A DNA stretch of 64,000 nt. Source: Phymatolithon calcareum. Taxonomy: Eukaryota; Rhodophyta; Florideophyceae; Hapalidiales. Positions 29,913-39,811 of this stretch are shown here, piece after piece; the stretch's first letter is position 1, and the number at the start of each line of letters is the position of its first letter. The notes under the pieces are model-generated. The model was not told where the DNA came from. It saw only the letters and a list, made by a program, of their open reading frames with translations, and ran no database searches. The stretch is from assembly GCA_977006965.1 (NCBI GenBank), contig OZ345372.1, positions 2,046,001-2,110,000 on the forward strand, in the 5' to 3' direction. A program made the translations under genes and the position numbers.

Positions 29913-31500
29913 TATTTGATGATTTTATTTGAAGCTCCCAAAGCCTCACCTTGGAGTAACGGAACGACTTTCCGATATTCAAAAAGAACGTTGGAAATGG
30001 CAGTTGATACTTTTTTATTGCAATTTTATTAAAGCCCCATAGTCATACGAATATACGGGCAAGGCTTCCTCAGGCGCTACCCTCACTAGGGCGGCTCTAC
30101 TCCGGCAGTTGATACTGGCCAAAGAAAATGTCGGAAAACAACTACGTAAATGAGAACGCAAGCGAAGGATTGCAGGTGCAATGATAATTGACAAAGGGAG
30201 CTTCAATTAAACAGAAATCGAATCCAAACCTTGGAGTAACGGAGCATGTTTTGCAAGATTATCTTAGGTAAAGTTCTCTGGCTACTCAAAACGTCCTTGA
30301 TTCGTATTTCTCTGCCATCAAGCGCTCTTGTGAGTCTCTTGCATTCAAACTCAATTTCAGTGCTCATCTGCGACGAAGTTAGAGTATTTTGTAACGCAAC
30401 TGGTTCGATCACCGCGGTAATCCCGAAGTAGGCACCTAATACTGATTTTCTTCCAAGGGGTGCTACTTAATCGTGCAGCACTTTCTCTTGTATAGAGAAT
30501 CGTTAGCAGCCTGTCTGCATTAGGAATTTTCATTGATATGCCTTCTTCATTTTCCCATACCTTGATTATTTCTTCTCCTCCTCTTCTCATGACAGATCCG
30601 TCCTCCACGTTTTGAAGGGTTGTCGCAAGTCTTCATATCGCTTGAGACAGTCAATATCCTTCGTTGCTTCCCTTCTGTCCTCATCTCTTCCAGCGTACTC
30701 TTCATCATATGTCTTACAAGGGTTAATGCAAACATTTCTTCTTCGTGCCGTCTCCACTTTGGTGCTTCTACTTGGCACATAACTCGCATTTGGACCCGGC
30801 GCTGAACATCACATTTTCCGAAAACATTTTTGTAGAACAGGCGCTCTGAAGACTCGATTGCGGAGAGCAATCGATTTGTCATTGGAGTCACGTGTAACGC
30901 ATGCTCCTATTTGGGGACTATTGGCGACTTAAAGATCCTGATGCATGTTTCTGGTTTGAATCTTTGAACTTTAACCCCAAGCTCCAAAATCTTGTGTATG
31001 CATCCTGCAGCATTTCGATCTCTTTCTATACCCGTGTCATCTGTGACCCCCTTGTCATTCATGCTTACGTCAGATACGTGAGCCTCAACGGTTGATGCAG
31101 CTCTCGCCCCACCAATTAAAACGTGAACTTCTGAAGTCCTCTGTACTTAAGAACCGGGCTCCTTTTTGGTTTTCTCTTCAATTTTGTAGCATTTTCAAGT
31201 GCCCAGATAGTCGCTGAATCAAGAAGTTTCAGGATTCCTTGTCCGGTCTTCGCTTGAAGCTGAACATCGTCAGCGAACAGTTGGGCTGGGTTTCCGTAGA
31301 CGCTTCCATCGACATTGCAAACGGATTTGGCGTTTTACACCGGCAACGAGCTCGAGAAACATGTTCTCTTCTCGGATTGTATTGCAGAGAGACAGGAATG
31401 CCCATCTCAGTACTGATAGGTCTCCAATAAAATGGTCACGGAAGTTAGATGCATGTGCACTGGAAAGGTCTATCTGATGATTCGGACAGTCTCGAATATA
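29913..31500 (-). mobile_element. Old LINE fragment (reverse transcriptase C-terminal part), copy A
   Basis: Minus-strand reading gives, with frameshifts, reverse transcriptase sequence around the catalytic motif F-A-D-D-V (codons at 31277-31266, context G-N-P-A-Q-L-F-A-D-D-V). Further on is the thumb/connection region (30891-30547) with L-F-Y-K-N-V-F-G and R-V-M-C-Q-V-E-A, then the C-terminal block shared with the fragment at 21.5-22.1 kb. The 3' end read on the minus strand is GGGAGCTTCAAATAAAATC. Multiple frameshifts and stops show an old copy. It is present in both duplicated blocks, so it predates the duplication. Confidence 0.7.
29964..30227. mobile_element. Nested short insertions inside the old LINE (copy A)
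   Basis: A 264-bp segment is flanked by the 16-bp direct repeat ACCTTGGAGTAACGGA (29948-29963 and 30228-30243). The related LINE fragment at 21.5 kb lacks it. Inside it, a further 92-bp segment (30012-30103) is flanked by the 13-bp repeat GGCAGTTGATACT (29999-30011 and 30104-30116). Both inserted pieces end in a LINE-like 3' tail: GGGAGCTTCAATTAAAC on the plus strand for the outer piece, and GGGGCTTTAATAAAATTGCAATAAAAAA on the minus strand for the inner one. These look like severely 5'-truncated retroinsertions. The same nest is in block B (46243-46506). Confidence 0.65.
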
Positions 31501-34056
31501 CACACTCCGAAAACGAGTACATGAAGACGCACAGAAGTTGGTGCAGCTATGCCCCCAAAATAGGTATCAAAAGTATTGGTGAGGAGAGCCAAACCGTCCT
31601 GTCCCTTTCTTGTGATAGCGGCCTGAAAAGCAGCGCTTGGGGCAAGTACCAAGGAAGGATCTGAAATGGCTCTGTGATCGGCATGTGTACAAGCAATGCA
31701 CCGTGACAGCAGTTTCGTGACGAGAGTACGCTAGAGTTTCCAGATTATTCCGCCCCGAAAGCTGATAACCAAGTGGAGACGGGAACCCCAGTAAACAAGC
31801 TACCGCACTGCCCTAAGACTAAATTTGCCACACTCGAGGAGCATGACTTTTCCGCCATCCACCTCGTGACACTGCTCGGTCATCACACCACGATAAGGCC
31901 CTTTTTCGTTGTGTAAATTCTCCTCCGCCCTTCTTCCAAACAACAAAGCGCTCGTCCTGCCAAAGGGGTTTGCTGAATAAACACTATTTTGTAATCTGAG
32001 TATTAGGAGATGTCGGCGATAGAACTTTTTTGTCCTCTTGCAACTGCCGTTCACAATACGATGCTGATATTGCCGTTCTCCACAATCTTACCCGAAACCA
32101 GTGGTCTTATAAGTAATCTTACTTTAGAATTCTGGCACGTGGGTTTCCATTTCGTTTCATGTATGTTGCGGACGCGTGGACCACGTCGTGGTGGTTTGAT
32201 CTTCGTTAGCGATTTATCAACCAGATTTTTCTGATAATATTGTAGAATCAGCTGCATTCAATCAAATAAAGATTTCCTACTGAGGCTTTGGTGTTGAAAA
32301 GCCGGAACCTCAAACTGGAGTGGAGTTTGACTATATTGATGAGCAGTATGCATTCTTCGTTTTGGACACCAATTTCATTACAGATTTTTCCAAGAAGTAT
32401 TTCTTGTGCAACATCACGTTGGACGTCAAAAGGGTAGCCATATCTCCCCTGGCACGGGAAAATTCATGTAAGGAAGCAGCTGCCGTCTAGGAATAGCTGT
32501 GTTCTAAGGTACATTATCTGATATATGCAATGCCCTGCCCATCCGCTCGTCGAGAAAACGCTAGTAAACTCAAAACCGACTGAAGGGATGTCGACGAGAT
32601 ACCTTCGCTGTCCCCGCGGTGGCGTATGGGTATATCGACCTGCTTGGGTTGCTTGACGATTTTTGACATATCAGAGGGAACCGTAATCTGGGAACACCAA
32701 TCTAAAACGTCCTATACTCGAGCATTTCAATCTGAACAAATTAAGCCTTGTCCTCCGTGCGTGCGATGTCCGCTTATGGGCACCGTAACATCCTGCTCTT
32801 TTGCAGATCGAAACCACACGAATAAAGTCATCATGAGAAGCGATACCTTCGCTGCTCCCGAGCTTGCGTAGAGGGATATCGATTGTAGTGAACTTTCCAG
32901 GGCACTGATATGTTTGCCAGAACACTGAGGCTTATCGGAGGTACCGGTAAGTCGCTACCCAAGCAAGGTGTGTTGCTTTTGCTTATCTTGTGATTATCAG
33001 AACACTATGATCTTTAGAATGTGCCGGTAAGCTACAACCCAATCAAGATGCTTCGTCATTGTACACCTTGTGCTCTGAAGAACAGAGCATTGTAGAGGTC
33101 TTTGTCATGTTTCAATTGCGTTGGTCATTGAGCAGATTACTAGAGATAGCGCTAACGGAAACAAGCAACCGCGTTTCGTTGTGGCCTCTCAACCTCGCCA
33201 ATGCCCAACAAAACCTTCTTTCCCACATTTCACATTCACCCTAAAACGTAGTAAGTCGTTACATGATAACCTCCACGAAGGATCAACACACATCGCATCT
33301 TGGATCAGGTACAGCGTGCCTAGAAAGAGACACTTCAATCCTGATATAGTACTAAACAAAAAGTTCAGATCGTATGCGCCGATAATGCCTGTCACACGAC
33401 TCAATTCCACATCTGCGAGTCTCCAAGGCATGCCGAAATTTCCTCATCGCCAGCATCAAATACAGGAAATTGAATAGTATGCTACTCATGCAGTGTTCAT
33501 ATAGTTGCAGTCATTGACTATTCAATGGGAAGACTTGGAAAGGTTGCGGAAGAGACAAGCGACACTGTGGTAGAGCTGTAGCTCGACACACTTGACCGCA
33601 TGCGAAAATCGAACACTCCAACCGACATCCAATATAGAGGGGCCCTCCGACGAACCTGGGAACAACAAGAAAACCCCCTATTCCAAGAGTGGTCTACCGC
33701 ACCAAGCAGTGATGATGAAAGAAAGCAGGCACAGGATTCTCTGCACAAGATGGTTAGTAGGTCACTTTCCAAGAAATCCACCAAAATTGATAGACGCAAC
33801 GGGCAGTCAAGGAGCATGGGCAGTTAGAACAATCAACACCATCCTGAGAAAGCCTACATGGACCCCATACATAGGCATAGACGTGAAACTATGTAATTCT
33901 AATTAAGGCAAACGAAAACTTTCGAGGCTACTAGAATACATTCTTAAAAAAAGAGCCGACTTTCCTCAAGTTTGGACACATGGTACCTTCTCAATAAAAC
34001 CCACTTAATTACGACTATTCAATGGAAATAGGAATGAAATCCAATTTCATTGGGTA
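31501..34056. other. Duplicated spacer without recognised gene
   Basis: Matches 48691-51009 (and 51832 onward) of block B. Short frames such as 33121-33477 + (118 codons) are kept in both copies with only two residue changes, but at the same rate as non-coding flanks. Two ~43-bp direct repeats beginning with GATACCTTCGCTG occur at 32596-32638 and 32840-32882, and a degenerate ~80-bp tandem pair starts with CAGAACACT at 32918 and 32998. No gene is called. Confidence 0.45.
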
Positions 34057-34895
34057 CAGGGGGGGTCCCACCCTCTACTTAGTGTCACCCATTTTGGGCT
34101 GGCACGATTATCATATCAAAGACACAGGCTGTGGCTGCTTACAGGGCATTCCTGGCCGCCATTCTCCTCATCGTCTCCTCAGCTCACCATCTTCACGCCG
34201 CCGACATTGATGGGGCACCCAGGGCAGAGGAGAATGCGGCTGACGCTTCAACAAAAGCTTGAAGCACTTCGCATGCTGTCAGCAACGTAATCGAGATGTT
34301 GCGTAAACTGAAAGTCAGTTTACCGAGTGACGACATCCTGAGAGCTGAAATCGATGATGACGTCAGACACGAGGATGTGGAGCATTGGTTTGAGGTTGAA
34401 GATGATACAGAAGTTCAAGAGGCGTTCGTTTCCGATGTTTCGGATATATTGGAGGGGGTTGTAGCCCAAAGCCCAATAGAACCTGGCAATGAAAGCGAAG
34501 ACGAAGAAGTTTCTGCGGTTATCGCATCTCCCCCAGCTCTCACTGAGCTGCACACCATATTTCGCCCTCTCCAAGAGTCTGCGTTTTTGTGTAACCTTCC
34601 TGACGCTAGTAGTCATCTTCAACGAGCATTTCGGGTATTCATAGACGCTATCCGTAAGCAGAACAATGAGAAGCAGAAACATCTACTTGTCTCAGAGATG
34701 TTCAACAAGCGTTCTGAAGATAAAGCACGCCAGTAAAATCGTTCTCCCCGTTCTCCGTACAACTTCGTTGGGGGTCACGGCAAACACGCTTACAGTAGTG
34801 CGAAACGGTCCCTCAAATTTCATGTAGTGCGGAACCTAAATAGTGCGCATTTTTTTAGTCTGGTTCTATGTGGCACTACATAGCGACCCCCCCTG
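34057..34895. mobile_element. 839-bp TIR DNA transposon remnant, block A only
   Basis: The left end CAGGGGGGGTC (34057) and right end GACCCCCCCTG (ending 34895) are inverted repeats, with further matching (TAGTG-x-CAC) about 12 bp inward. Block B lacks the element; its sequence reads ...GGGTATTGCATTACC at the corresponding place (about 52040). The left flank is TA and the right flank is TG, so a TA target duplication with one mutation is possible. The superfamily is uncertain: TA-flanked ends beginning CAG would suit pogo/Tc1-type elements. The 146-codon frame inside is described separately. Confidence 0.6.
34296..34736 (+). CDS. Acidic protein of unknown family inside the 34-kb TIR element
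   Basis: A 146-codon frame rich in Asp/Glu (first 80 residues), then a helical region (L-T-E-L-H-T-I-F-R-P-L-Q-E to the end) finishing K-Q-K-H-L-L-V-S-E-M-F followed by a basic tail. The layout, an acidic linker then a helical C-terminal tail, resembles the end of pogo-type transposases, which follow the DDE catalytic domain; no catalytic domain remains. It could be a transposase remnant or an unrelated frame. Confidence 0.4.
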   Translation: MLRKLKVSLPSDDILRAEIDDDVRHEDVEHWFEVEDDTEVQEAFVSDVSDILEGVVAQSPIEPGNESEDEEVSAVIASPPALTELHTIFRPLQESAFLCNLPDASSHLQRAFRVFIDAIRKQNNEKQKHLLVSEMFNKRSEDKARQ

Positions 34896-36202
34896 TGCCA
34901 AATTTATTGCAGTAGATTTCTATTGGAGCGGTAAGAGTCTGACCTTATTGCAATACGTATGGCAAAGAGATTGACTGGTATTCGCAGACGCATGTCCTGA
35001 ATGTGAAGCAGATTTTCGATACTGCCTTAATATTGCCGGTCATCTTCTATTGCAATTCTTATTGCAATGAAGTCGCCGTCATTGCTATTGCTATTGCACT
35101 GTCCTCACCAATCAATAAAAATACTATTGCGGGAAGCCCTGCGACCGATGAAGCTCTCATTGAGAGCTGCATCGGTCGCATCTGCGTAGATTACCTAAGG
35201 GCCAAGGTAAACAGCGGTCCGTGCCGCGATGTCAAGAGTGAACGAGAAAAAATGGCACCTGTAGACTACAGGTGCCATTCGTAGTCCTCAGCATAGTTAT
35301 TGAGGAACGTGACTTGCCGAAACTAGACTGGCAGTTCAACTTTGCTTACTATACATCGATAAGAACGATAAACGTTTTCCTATCAAACCGTGTAGTTACG
35401 ATGAGGCTCGTGCCGTGTTGGGCTAGTAGCAAGGTAAAGATATGTTGCACTACATGTCACCTGGTCTGATCAGTTCAACGAAATGTCGCCGGTAGCTTAT
35501 CGCCAGACTCGATTTTTCCCGGAAGCCTGCTTCAGAGAGAAGTGCTCTAGCAGAAGCCTGTACCTGTGGCTGAGTTGTCTTTCACGAGGTCCTTAATTTG
35601 GCGAGAATTTCAACTGGAAAAGCTTGAGAAGAATATCTATGTGCGTAAAGAGGTCGAGCGGAAGGTCGCAATCAACTTCTGGTCATCCCATGGAATTCCG
35701 CCGCAAATGTAAAGATCCTACGCCAGAGTCCCCGATCGGGGCTTCAACGAGATGTCAACTTACAAAACGGGAGGTCCGAACTATGGGAGAGATAGGAGAG
35801 TTGAATGGTCAAGGAGTTGCGGACAGGGTTATGCGTTTGAAGCTGATGCCGATCTAATTTAGTGCCGCTGAAGCTGATGTGGCATTTTGTCAAGCTGGAA
35901 TGACTAAGCTTGGTGGCGTTGGGTGCGCACCGAGTGTGAAAAAAGATATAATTTGTAGCGCTGTTGCGGGCAGGAAAACCAAGCCTGTATCATAAGCACG
36001 TGTGCTGAGGACGTCCAGCGGCTGTCACATGTGTGCAGCGAGCGGGCTTATCAGTCCACCGAGTTGTGGAACTGGCGGAACATCTCTCGCACCGAGAAAG
36101 AAAAGTAGATTTTTATTAAAAAATAAAAATCTACTTTTCTTCTTCTCGCACTGAGATCGCCGTGTGAGCAGCCCGTGGATGCCCGGCGCCTTCTGTTAAC
36201 AC
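34896..36202. other. Duplicated spacer without recognised gene
   Basis: Matches 52050-54100 of block B apart from the pogo-like element there. Around 35040-35120 are several ATTGCAAT/ATTGCTATTGC words like the subterminal repeats of the hAT elements in block B, perhaps a hAT relic. The empty site for the block B pogo-like element is the TA at 35451-35452. Confidence 0.45.
36098..36141. repeat. 20-bp perfect inverted repeat (copy A)
   Basis: AAGAAAAGTAGATTTTTATT (36098-36117), AAAA loop, then the exact reverse complement (36122-36141). It is kept intact in block B at 53990-54033. No gene flanks it closely, and its role is unknown. Confidence 0.85.
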
Positions 36203-36256
36203 AACTTGTCAACCGGCTGAGGGGGTAGACATCGGCTTCCTCTTGCAACTGATTGC

Positions 36257-36286
36257 TTCTATGTCATCCCTAGGGATGACATAGAA
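36257..36286. repeat. 30-bp perfect palindrome next to the Harbinger element
   Basis: TTCTATGTCATCCCTAGGGATGACATAGAA reads the same on both strands. It ends one base before the left terminus of the transposon at 36288, overlapping the first two bases of its target duplication. Confidence 0.85.
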
Positions 36287-36287
36287 T

Positions 36288-37656
36288 GGGTCACTCCTGA
36301 AAATGATAAATTGCAGAGACGCAAAACAGTACGCAAATTGTGCAAATGTATTCCGCTGTCACGCGCACGCCAAATTGTGGAGCCCTGAAAACATTGTCGC
36401 ATTTTTTGTCAGACAATTCCGTTACGGAACCAAAATATTAATTGATTTGATGTCCTATTTTGGGTGCTTATAGTGCCCAAACCATCCGACATGGGCCCTC
36501 ACTTTGGTGCTGAAGAGTACAAGTATTACATTACACCGCTGGAGACCGAGGGGTTTTGGAGCAGTATAATACTCCAAAGGGTAATCAGGCGGGCTGTAAA
36601 GTACTCCATTAAACTATTTAAACGTTCACTCGAAGGGAGAGGGGAAAGTGAAGAAATTATAGGTAGATCCATAGATTCGTTGCGCGGAGAAGGCTTTATG
36701 GTGCTAGACGAAATAAGTACTATGTCATTGTAATGAATACAAGAAGATGTCTCTTCTCGAGTGTTCTTTCGTCAGTTCGGCTTTCCCCTTTACTCATGGC
36801 GTTGAAAAGCAGAGCTGTCTATCTCCATCTGGTCCTCAAACAAGTTCGGTAAGAATGGGATTGGTTATCCGTCTATTATGCATTCTGCTGCATAAACGGC
36901 ATCTGCAGCGAAGGATCGCAAATGGACCCATGCGGTACCGAATGTCCCTGCACGCCCGCCGGCTCCGTGACCGAAGAATCTCCCGAAGAGCTCTGCAGCA
37001 TCCCCATATGTCTGCTTTTCGCACGCTTTTCGGATCGGGTTGCGAGCGCTCGTTAATCACCTTAACAGGTGTTAACCATGTTACGTTTCGATACATACTT
37101 GTAAGGTATGTCACTCTGTACAACAAGTACTCACCCTATTCAACTGATGGGGCTATTCGACGTCTGGACGCAGAACCGCATGGTCGCGGGAGGCCGCGCT
37201 CAATGAGCGCAGAAATATGTTTGGGCTTGGTGTTGACATGGGGGAGGACACGCGGATCGGAGATGGTCCTCTGCTTGCTCTTCGGAATAACGGCATCAAT
37301 GTGCGTTTCTCAAGCTCTCAAGATCCAGGTAGAATATTATTACGTACTTGCATAGCATGGACGAGGATCTACACTTCTAAGTTGCAGCGCATCTTTCTGA
37401 TCACCCATGGATGAAGTGCATGAGGCAGATCACTGCACTACTCCGACTGAGAGAAACGCGCCGTAGCGAAAATGATAGAAATGTGTCGTAGAACGCATTT
37501 GGTTCACAGAGGGAAGCTCTATGACCAAATGTCGCGCGATTTGCACATTTTGCGTGTCACAAATCGAGGACACGAGACAAATGCACCGTAGCGTGACGAC
37601 GCATTTTGTGCAGAAATGACGCATTTTGTGCAATTTATCATTTTCAGGAGCGACCC
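36288..37656 (+). mobile_element. PIF/Harbinger-type DNA transposon, internally deleted (block A only)
   Basis: The left terminus GGGTCACTCCTGAAAATGATAAATTGCA (36288 onward) is matched in reverse complement at the right terminus ending 37656, with a single A/G difference over about 28 bp. The flanking triplet AAT is duplicated (36285-36287 and 37657-37659). A 3-bp duplication fits PIF/Harbinger, although the family usually prefers TWA. A transposase N-terminal piece lies inside. Block B lacks 36203-37711 altogether, that is the element plus about 140 bp of flank, with CACAAC-type microhomology at the junction, so B probably lost it by deletion. Confidence 0.8.
36747..37355 (+). pseudogene. 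Harbinger transposase, N-terminal fragment
   Basis: A 202-codon frame whose second half reads F-R-T-L-F-G...G-V-N-H-V-T-F, then G-R-G-R-P-R-S-M-S-A-E-I-C-L-G-L-V-L-T-W and R-T-R-G-S-E-M-V-L-C-x-L-F-G-I-T. This is the conserved segment just upstream of the DDE nuclease in PIF/Harbinger transposases (G-R-P-x-S-L...C-L-G-L-V-L...T-R-G-S...L-F-G-x-T). The DDE catalytic domain is missing, so the element cannot mobilise itself. A further frame (37217-37414) may be a frame-shifted continuation. Confidence 0.7.
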
Positions 37657-37711
37657 AATATTGATTGCTCTCGGGCTCATGTCATCCCTCGCAGCCGGTG
37701 CACAACCCCCA

Positions 37712-38184
37712 CGAATCAGCCTCTTCATTGAGAACGGCACACGCGAGGGAGCAAGCGAACGGCCTCATGACTGCGGTATTCGAGCAAGGCGAGCGGACAC
37801 AAGGATTTGAACGAAAAAATCTGGTTTACTCGACGTTATGATAGGGACCGGTCGAGCCACATAGCTTGTGTTGTTGCAAACCAGAATCCTGAGGACGACA
37901 GGACAGCTGCCGCGAAAAATATTATTGGTCGTTCGATCTACAGTATCATGTCGGCAGGAAAAATTCAAATGAATCTTAATTTGCACAAGAACCTCCGCCC
38001 ACTTCCGATAAAAGCGCAACTGTACCACCCAGCAGAACGATCTTCCAACCTCACTATCCTCAGCATCCACGCGGCAGAACATTGCGTGGACCAGCCAGGC
38101 GCTGGCCCACGAACCTGCGACCTGGACTGCTGAGCGGCGTGGGAAACGCTAGCAAAAGCAGGCTTATTCAAGTGCCGCGAAACT
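37712..38184. other. Spacer upstream of the DXO-like gene
   Basis: Matches 54107-54239 plus 60887-61218 of block B. It contains the empty site of the copia element, around the CCGGT at 37850-37855. The leader and promoter of the DXO-like gene are presumably here. Confidence 0.5.
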
Positions 38185-39360
38185 TTGCAGAGTTCTACTT
38201 CACCGATTTCCAGCACCGTAAGCCTGGTTGAGTTGTGCTGTAAGCTGCAAAGACGCGATATGTCGGCCGACGATGTGGCGCTTCTGGCAGAGTCGTTGGC
38301 AAGCACGCTGACTACAGGGTCAACCCCATCTTCGACGTCATCTCACCCTCTCAAAGTCAAGTCAAGGTTTGCAAACGCGCTTGAACAATCGCCCTTTACA
38401 ATATTTACTGACGTCAAAGATTTGGGATACTATCGATGGACTCCCAATGGTTCATACAAGGAGATCGAAAAAGTCAAGCCATCAGATATACTTGAAGGAC
38501 TTTCTGTGAACTGCGATCCGCCGAAAGCCATATCCCCACAAATTCTTAATCGGCATCTTCCTTTGGCATTCGCACCGAGAAAGGAGAAAGCACATATCAA
38601 CAAGTTCCCCTACGACCACACGTATCTTCCCCCACTTTACGTCGCCACAACCAAACGCGGCGTGAATTTAAGCTATGTAGATTTCGTGTTTGGCGGATCG
38701 ACGCTATCTGTTCTCGCAGCAGGAATTGTACCACCGGGAAAATCATATATAGCGTCATTCATTCCTGGAACACGTACCATTTTGCTGGCGAAACAAGACG
38801 AGTTTGTTGTAAATCTATCAGATATCGGATACCAGTTTGAGCGATTTGTCACTGGAGGAACCTTCGATGGCGAACCTGACTCGACTACCTTCGAACATAT
38901 CCAGCTTTTAACTGTTGCAGACAGATACAAAGTCATGCTTTGTGCTGAAAGTGATGCCACGGACGAAAACGGTGACCCAGTAGAGATCAAAGCCAGCAAG
39001 CCGAAATACTGGGGCAAAAAGGCTGTGTTCCAGATGATAAGTTCGGGTTCGGTGACGTTATGCGCTGGCGTCAAGTCGGGCAATATGCTCACCAAAGTAT
39101 ATATTCAAACGCTATCACATATGATTAATAAGGCTTGCCATCCCTCCAACGTGCCTCATTTGGAAAACAATATTGTTGCTGCACTTAACGCTATGAACGA
39201 AGCTTCGAGGTCTGGGTTGTTCGACGATGAAGACAAGAGCTTTCATATCGGTTTTGATAGTTCTGGCATTACACTGACGCAGTACAAAAGACCAAATCCA
39301 TCGCTCCCTCTGAAAGACGTTGTTAATACTGTGCTGACTATTTCTGCAAGGACCCCTTAA
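38185..39360 (+). CDS. DXO/RAI1-family protein (RNA 5'-end decapping nuclease-like)
   Basis: A 391-residue frame, a usual length for DXO/RAI1 enzymes. The family's catalytic motifs can be read in order: G-Y-Q-F-E (215-219; family G-hydrophobic-x-hydrophobic-E), A-E-S-D (E255 and D257; family E-x-D), V-E-I-K (E267 and K269; family E-hydrophobic-K), and F-Q (283), in the expected spacing. The motif before the last two, D-E-N-G-D-P-V-E-I-K, is also typical. These acidic residues bind two metal ions in DXO enzymes, which remove incomplete or NAD caps and degrade the 5' end of RNA. The N-terminal 60 residues are Ser/Thr-rich and variable. The block B copy is a pseudogene, so this is the only intact copy in the window. 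I infer activity from motif conservation only. Confidence 0.8.
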   Translation: MQSSTSPISSTVSLVELCCKLQRRDMSADDVALLAESLASTLTTGSTPSSTSSHPLKVKSRFANALEQSPFTIFTDVKDLGYYRWTPNGSYKEIEKVKPSDILEGLSVNCDPPKAISPQILNRHLPLAFAPRKEKAHINKFPYDHTYLPPLYVATTKRGVNLSYVDFVFGGSTLSVLAAGIVPPGKSYIASFIPGTRTILLAKQDEFVVNLSDIGYQFERFVTGGTFDGEPDSTTFEHIQLLTVADRYKVMLCAESDATDENGDPVEIKASKPKYWGKKAVFQMISSGSVTLCAGVKSGNMLTKVYIQTLSHMINKACHPSNVPHLENNIVAALNAMNEASRSGLFDDEDKSFHIGFDSSGITLTQYKRPNPSLPLKDVVNTVLTISARTP

Positions 39361-39811
39361 CTTTCAGAGGAAATATGAGATACTTTTCTTCAGGCTGTGT
39401 TTTATCCAGTAAATCCAATACATTTTGCGAAGTCATAGTGATCGCATATTTAGACAATTATTCAATGAGTCAGGAACGTTTTTATAGAGTGGTCATGGTG
39501 GATGACGAGGACTGTAGAATAGATCTCCCCGAGGAACCCCTCTTTTTATGTGGAGCACTTCAGTGAAGTAGCTGAGAAGAGCCTTGAGACCCTACAACGC
39601 AACCTCGCAAGACCACAACTCAACGGAAAGACCGAAGGCGAAACAATGTAGGCGATGGACAGACTATTAGAATAATTCTACTGTAGATAGATAACAGCTG
39701 TTGGTGCCAGCGAAAGATATAGAGCGTTCTGTGTCGAAATAAGCTGTCCTTGTGCTACAGTACAAAACGAAAAATAAAGTAAGCATCTGCAAACTGCGGT
39801 AGATGAAAAAG
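39361..39811. other. Right end of duplicated block A and convergent spacer
   Basis: The match to block B continues to about 39648. After that come about 160 bp of unique sequence to the stop codon of the WD40 gene. No gene seen. Confidence 0.6.

Larger units (their letters stand above)
27178..39648 (+). repeat. Segmental duplication, copy A (direct orientation)
   Basis: From 27178 onward the sequence matches 43458 onward, and the match is still running where copy B leaves the window at 64000 (A about 39648). Over the 675-bp methyltransferase frame I count 11 differences. Copy-specific insertions interrupt the alignment: in A the elements at 34057-34895 and 36203-37711; in B those listed under copy B. 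The left edge cuts into the oxidoreductase gene, of which A keeps only the 3' part. A therefore looks like the derived copy and B the original site, not a simple tandem duplication. Confidence 0.92.

Noticed and set aside
32590-33080. Candidate CRISPR-like or satellite array
   Set aside because: Only two degenerate units of each repeat, in a eukaryotic spacer; these are local duplications.
33121-33477. 118-codon frame conserved in both duplicated blocks (also 50311-50667)
   Set aside because: Identity equals that of the surrounding non-coding duplicate DNA, with no family features and no evidence of constraint.
37790-37840. tRNA-like 3' end (GGATTTGAACG) before the DXO-like gene
   Set aside because: Neither strand folds into a cloverleaf, and the word is also in block B without support.
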